Translations under genes and position numbers: made by a program
Part shown: one piece after another, positions 58,000-64,000 of the stretch
Layout: each line of letters starts with the position of its first letter
How positions within the stretch are numbered: the stretch's first letter is position 1
Notes under the pieces: model-generated
Told to the model about the DNA's origin: nothing
Databases searched by the model: none
What the model saw: only the letters and a program-made list of their open reading frames with translations
From: Oxyruncus cristatus
Taxonomy: Eukaryota; Chordata; Aves; Passeriformes; Cotingidae
Assembly: GCA_013399855.1 (NCBI GenBank)
Contig: VXAY01004354.1
Span: 378,092 to 442,091 of the forward strand
Direction: 5' to 3'
Length of the DNA stretch: 64,000 nt

Positions 58000-60900
58000 G
58001 TAGGCTGCAGAGGGCTTTGGGTGGGGTCCTGTGACTTGGCAGGCGCTCAGTGGCTGCGCATCTTTCTCAGTCGTTGCCCGAGGTCTCTGTCTGACGTCAG
58101 TGTGGTTGTGGGTGCCGGTACCGGCTGAGCTGAGTGCTTGGCACTTGGCTGTGCCGGTGCTGGGCTTTGGTGTGGGCCTACAGGAACCAGGACGTGCTGT
58201 GGTTCAAAGATGCTGCTTTCCCTGCTCATAGTTGTGTCTATTCTGCTTTTAGCCAGAAAGTGTTTCACTTGTGGATCCAAATGGTGCTTGAACTGCAATA
58301 ATTAATTATTACAAAAGTTAGATCAAGTCTGGCTTTCACGGGAGTGTTGACAAAGATCCATGCCCCAGCTAGAGCCCAGACCAGCAGGGCAGTATGTGCA
58401 GTTAGTGCTGTGCTCGTGCGACCTGCGCGGTGTCAGTGGGTGTTGTGCCCTGTGTGTGTCAGTGCACAGGGCTGTGTGACTGCGCTCTCTTCCCCGAGGT
58501 ACAGCTGGGGAAAGGCACGGAGAGCAACTCACTGCAGACTTTTGCATATGCAGAAATTGAAGCAGTTTGAATTTGGAATAAATTTCTGAAGCTGTTTGCA
58601 GGAACACTTGGAGGCTCTCAAAAATGTAAGAGAAAATACGCACTTGCAGTGTGTGAAATGTCTTGGCAGAAAGCTTAGCACAAAATAAACCGAAACTTTC
58701 ACCAACTTCCACCAGCTGGAGCTGTTACTGTAGCTGCCAGCCTGTCCTGGTTCAAAATTGCCTACTGCTGGTTGATCTGTAGCACTGTTGGGGTTGAAAG
58801 ACACAGTCAAAGGGAGTTCTTTAAGTTCTCAAAACGTATTATGTGTGAAAACATTCAAATATACACTTAATTTAAAACAAAACTGTCTAGAATCAGGGTT
58901 TTTGGCTGTTTGCAGACATGCCAAGAACTCTGCTCTCTCCTGCAATAGCTAATTCTGTAACTTAGTCTGACGGGGGCTGTTCCAACTCCTATTAAACACA
59001 GTGGAAAACTGCTGGTGGAAGGTGGATTGGGCTCCTCTGGTGCCCTGTTGAAATTCGTGGTGATACACCAAAACAGACCACAGAGAAGAGCCTCAGAGTG
59101 TAAATTGGTTGGGGCAGGGACTCTGTTTGTGTGCATTGTGTAGTGTTGAACACATTTGTCGACACTTCAGAAATAATGAATAATGCCAGTGTGAGGAGGA
59201 AATCTCTCCACTCAACCCTAGGTGTTTCTGCTGCTAGGTGTTGAAAGAGAAACACAGAGCCCTGAACTTTGAAGACTTGGCAGGTGAGAAGAAGGAAAAA
59301 TCTTTTCACTTTCCATTTAAACTTAAGCTTAATCTGCATTTGTTGGGTCTGGTAGAAATATCTGAGCTTTAAATTTAATGTTGTTGATTTTGGGAAAACT
59401 TCTTGGGATGCATGGCGTGAAAACACCTTAGATACGAGGCGAGGTTTTGATTTAATTTCTCTTTCATCTGTTTTCCATTACAGACCAGACTAATTGCAGT
59501 AAGATTCTCTGTGGCAAAAAATACTAGGGGAAGTGTGAATTTGGAAGTTTTCTCACTTTACAGGAACTATAAAAACAGTCAGCAAACAGATTTTAAAATG
59601 ATTTAGTATGGGAGGGAGCAAAGTCTGGTTGTCTTTCATAGTAGCAGGATTTCACTGGCACTATCAAGTTTTCAAAGCTCTCAATTCAGCCTGTTCATAT
59701 TTATAGCCAAGTTTCCTTGCACACATGAGTCGTATTTGTTCCTACTTTAGAGACTTGTAATATTGGAGCACAAGGTGATGTGCCCCTGGTGTTTGAAGTG
59801 CCACAGGAACTGTGCTTGCGTTGCTGTTGCTGGCTGATAGATAGGTGTGCCCATGACAAAACTGCTTGTTTAGAACAAAAGGAGGGGGCAGGCTTTAGGC
59901 AGCGCTTGTGGAGCAGGACTGAAGGGACCCTTGGCGTGGTTTTTCCTCTTGTGCTATAAATCTGATCGTTGAATGATCCTAATTTTAAAACAGTGCCTCT
60001 CACAGTGCTCTGGGAATAGGATGAGGCAGCGAAAGGCAAGGATATCTCCACTGCCAGTGTGTCAGGAGTTTATTGCCTTGGTTACACTTTTCTTTGGGTA
60101 CAGACTTGTCACAACTTTTATTTCAGGCAGTGTCTTAGGGGGCAGTGCCAGGATTTTAAGCTGCCTTAATATGAAACTGGCATTAAATGTCTGCCACACA
60201 AAAAATAACATTGGGTTTGTATTTGTGCTTTATTTTGCTATTTAGGGGTTTTTTGTTAGAGAAATACTTGAATCCAGTTTTGCATTGAGAAAGATAAACT
60301 AAAAACCAAGAAACCTCTTAAGAACACCATATGTTGTTGTGATTTATCCTACGGTGGATTTGTAGGGAAAGTCTGATAGCACTGAGACAAGTCACCATTA
60401 CGCATGAATTTGGTGGTGTATGAGCATTAGGAACTCTGGCCTGCAGTGTTACAGCGTGCACATGCATTTGGTGGGGTGAGCTGGGCCCTGGTCGTGCTCC
60501 TTCCTTCAGGCTTAGCAGGAGGTAAACGCCCTGGTGACTGTGACCTCTGAGACACAGCTGGGGGACAGCTCCGCTCTCTCTTTAGAAAGCTCAGGTCTGC
60601 CGAGCTTAGCTTTCTCTTTTGCAAGATCTGTCTGCATCGTTTCTTAACGACACCCAGGACCTCCACTGTAAAAAGAAGAGAGCAATAGATGTATTAAAAG
60701 CAATAAAAGAACTTATCTCCATGAGAAATACAGATTCTTTGCATTTTTGAATGCATACAAGTCACTTTTTGGGAACTGCCCTGTGAACACGGGCTCCTGT
60801 GCACTTTGTGCTTATCAGCTCGTGATACACTATTGTTCTGTACGTGTTGACATCACTTGTGTAGCTGTTGAGAGAAGCAGGAAGGAAGCTGAAATGCCAA

Positions 60901-63900
60901 GTGACTTTCAAAGTCCTTATCATCATGTGGAAGAGGGACAGTTGTCACATGAACAGTGACAGAATTGACAGGACTGGCTCTGATGGTTTGGTACTTCTGA
61001 AGCACCAAGTAAACAGCAAACAAGCAGTTAAGTGGAGATGAGGAGAAAAGAGCTGTTACATTTGCTGTGTTCAGGTTGACTTGGGAATCCAGGCTCCCAA
61101 TGGATGCTGCTAATTCTTTAAAAAAAAAAAAATCTTTCTTGCATTGCATGTATGGAAACAGGTTGCTCCTTCTGCAGTCTCTGTGTTTGTGTGGCTGGTT
61201 GGGCTTAATATTTACATGTTGAAAAAACCCCACTAATCCTTCTGTAGTGGAAAGTTGGGTCTGAAATGTGCCACAAAAAAATGTCTCCAGGTGATGTATC
61301 GAGTTGTCATTAGGAGGAGATTCTGCACCCTTGGCTCTGCTTCTTATATGGCTTGGACTTCAGCTCTGCCAGAAAAAGGTATTCTTTTTTGGTGGTATTT
61401 CCTGTATCCTGAAGGATGGAGCCTCTCCTTTGGCTGGACGTTACTCCCAGTCTTTCCCCAAAGAGCCACTCCTCATGCAATAGAGGACAGTGCTAATCTG
61501 GCAATGAGCTACATCAGCTGGTTGAGTAAGTCCTTCCTGTAGTGAATCTGTGATGCTGCTCTGCTGGAATGTGTGGAAGGAGCCAAGAAACAGTTATGGG
61601 AGAGTAAAATTGCAGTGTTTGTTCTGGAGACAGGCAGAAGGAAAAAAACACATACAAAGCCGTCTCTGTACACATGTACATGACAAAGCAGAATACTTTT
61701 CAGGCACATGACACATTTGATTGCATTAAAAGTCCTTTTGTTCTCTTTTCTTCCCTTGCTTTTTATGTTGGGTGGTGTTCCTGCTCTTGGGATGAAGGAT
61801 GTGGATGGGATGTTGGATCTTCAAGCCTTCTCCAGACCTGAGCAGGCTGATGAGCTGCTTTTTCATTTGCTTCTAGGACAGCAAACTTCTAAAAAAATTA
61901 ATATTTTTTTTTCTGTATTAGTTATAGGATTATCTTTGAGATAGAGATCTCTTGTGACCTGAGCCAGGCACACTGAGAAAGAGATGAAGACCAGAACTGT
62001 GGAGGAGATAGATGGGGAAGGAAAATGATATTGCCACCTTTGCTTTTTTTGCTCTCCAGGGTCCTCTTGCCTTGATTGTAAGAGAAAAGTTGTGCATTTC
62101 ATTGGCAGATCTTCATCCTCTCCCTTTCAGTGCCCATCCAGATGAGGGGATTACCAGGTCCCATCCCAGTGTTCTTTGGGCCTCCCTGAGAGCTGCTGGT
62201 TTTGAAATGCCCTGCTGCTTGCAGGCCCGGCAGAGAGGAGCTTTGTTCTGTAAGCTCTCCCCGCTCTGTGCTCTCCTCTGGGTCTCCACATGTCCCACAG
62301 AGGATGTGGCACATCCGCGCGTTTCCCCCCTCCTGGGGAGAACTGCTTGTGGGGACGATGATTTGAGAGCGTGGTGTTTTGTGGTTACATTACTGCTTCC
62401 TCCTGTAACTTGCCCTGCTCTGGCAGACAGGGTGGTTAGTGGCATCCTCGGGTTACCTGCACGGTGACTGATTTGCTGAGGCCACACAGACTGTTGGTAC
62501 CCTCTGGTGAGGATTGGTTACAGGCCTCAGTGCAGGCTCCTGAGATACAGCCCTCGCTTCGCCCCAGAGCCCGTGTGTGGGCCAGGCATCCCCGTGCCCT
62601 TCACAGACATCTCCAGAGTGGGCCAGAGCACAGGGCTGCCCGGCGAAGGCAGGGGCTGGATTTGCCCTGGCAGTCCAGGGGCACAGGCTGGCTCCCTGTG
62701 CCCGGACTCTGCTCTTACAGCCCGCGAGGGCTGTAAGGGCCGCTCTGGCAGCGCTCTCCGAGCAGCTGAGAGCTCGTCAGCCCTCAGCAGCCCAGCCGGG
62801 GTCCTTCCTGTCCTGCTGGCAGATTGATAAGCGGGGACTTTCTTCCTCCACAGCTAAGTGCTGCTCTGATTTACTGCAGCTCTTCCTTGAGCGCTTCCGG
62901 AGGTCAGAGGGCTGAGACATTAGCCCGTAATGGCAGCCCCGAGGTCATGTGGAACCAATACGATGGCCCTGGGTGCCGCGCAGCGCGGCTGGGAGTAAAT
63001 AAACCTGTCCCCTGGCATGCTTTGTAACACCTCTCACTAATGTGACACAGAGAGCAGGATGGAAGAATAATGGATGCTTCTCATCAGAAGAAATATAGTG
63101 CCTGGTGGCTTGTGAAGTGAGCGTGTTTATCTGTTATTCTTGCAGACACTACCCTGCGGGGCAGCTGTGCTGCCTGAGGGCTGCATTGCTCAGCCTACCT
63201 CGCCCCAGCCTTATTTACCTTTTGTAACGGAAAGTTAGAATATTTCTGATGAAGTGATTACATTTTAGTTCAAAGAGCACTATAAAAATCCTGTACTGTG
63301 GTAACTCTAATCTGTATCCATAGACCCAGGATCATTCATAATCAGTACAAATTAATGCAAGCTAGGTTGACTGTGCTGAAATTGTTGATGGTCCTTGCTC
63401 CAGTAGCACTTGAAAACTGCCCAGCTGCAATGGCTGCTGATAGAAGGAATTAAAATTGTGGGTGTGCTGCAGGCAGAAATCCTTTTGGAAGTAACTGAAG
63501 GACTGAGTGCCACAGGCAGGGGAGCAGACCCAGACAGCACGTCCTACTGTATGTGCAAATGAAGGAGCTAATCCTAAAAGCAACAAAATTTTCTGCATTT
63601 CAGTGCAGTAAATCCCACTAAAATCCTTGTCAGGGCTCTCGGAGGCTGGCTCTGAGGCTTGGCAGCTGTGCTCTGCTGACCTGCGTGGCTGAGCAGCTGA
63701 GGGCTGGGCTGCCACAGGGCTGAGCGTCCAAGCAGGAGCCCGAGCACCAGCCACGGCCGTGCTGCAGCCCCGAGCACAACAGCAACAGTGCCCAGGGCAC
63801 AGGGGAGAGGAGCCAAATGGGGATGGAGGTGCCACTAAGGTACTGGTTAGGGCTGGAGTGCTGACAGCCTGGCAGCTGGTGCAGCTGCCTCTCTCTGTGG

Positions 63901-64000
63901 ATCATCTGATGAACCCTCCCGGTATGACCATGTAGCCATCTCTTGAGCTGAGCTGTGGTCACAGAGCCCAGAGCAGTCGTGTACATGGTGTGCAGTGTCA
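58000..64000. other. Intergenic region, no gene recognised
   Basis: 6 kb to the window edge without a supported gene. GC content and CpG frequency rise at about 62.4-63.0 kb, where a 10-bp perfect inverted repeat with a GCGA loop lies at 62714-62737. No T-box coding exon was seen before the window ends. Confidence 0.5.

Noticed and set aside
57895..58231. Short Arg/Ser-rich frames near 58 kb as a protein-coding exon of the next gene
   Set aside because: No T-box or other family similarity; kept only as a weak non-coding exon candidate.
1..64000. CRISPR arrays, bacterial operons, phage or tRNA/rRNA genes
   Set aside because: None was seen. The window is vertebrate nuclear DNA with spliced genes; no cloverleaf or array structure was recognised.

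Overview
This window looks like bird genomic DNA, probably from a GC-moderate microchromosome. It holds a CR1 retrotransposon fragment of the avian type, compact GT-AG introns and CpG-island promoters. Two adjacent plus-strand genes are recognisable: septin 5 (SEPTIN5/SEPT5), split over 11 coding exons from 2494 to 14333, and glycoprotein Ib beta (GP1BB) at 19972-20586. This is the conserved SEPT5-GP1BB pair that lies beside TBX1 in the human 22q11.2 (DiGeorge) region. I saw no T-box coding exon, so TBX1 itself, if synteny holds, should lie to the right of the window.

Layout. 1-2100: upstream sequence with no gene I can support. About 2130-3260: CpG island holding the septin promoter and first coding exon. 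2584-14276: septin introns and exons. 14334 to about 17640: septin 3' UTR, with a 21-bp minisatellite and a canonical AATAAA. 17640-19971: GP1BB upstream region with GATA-type motifs, including a GATA/E-box composite. 19972-20586: GP1BB coding sequence; its 3' UTR runs to about 21460. About 21830-22240: a second CpG island ending in an almost ideal 5' splice site, a candidate start of an unrecognised plus-strand transcript or of distal 5' exons of the next gene. 22.2-64 kb: a roughly 42 kb gene desert with no convincing protein-coding gene. It contains a CR1 copy at about 47.7-48.0 kb and several dense groups of regulatory motifs: a perfect DR5 retinoic-acid-type element at 36290, a CTCF core at 36556, a forkhead/homeodomain-rich stretch at 42.8-44.2 kb and a tight forkhead cluster at 54.0-54.12 kb.

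How it fits together. SEPTIN5 is a filament-forming GTPase of neurons and platelets or thrombocytes that acts in exocytosis. GP1BB is a subunit of the thrombocyte von Willebrand factor receptor. In mammals they lie so close that read-through transcripts occur. In this genome a canonical poly(A) signal and about 2.3 kb of spacer separate them. The long desert beyond is best read, by inference from synteny, as the upstream regulatory landscape of TBX1. All exon boundaries come from reading splice signals and from recalled vertebrate family sequences; no alignment or expression data were available.
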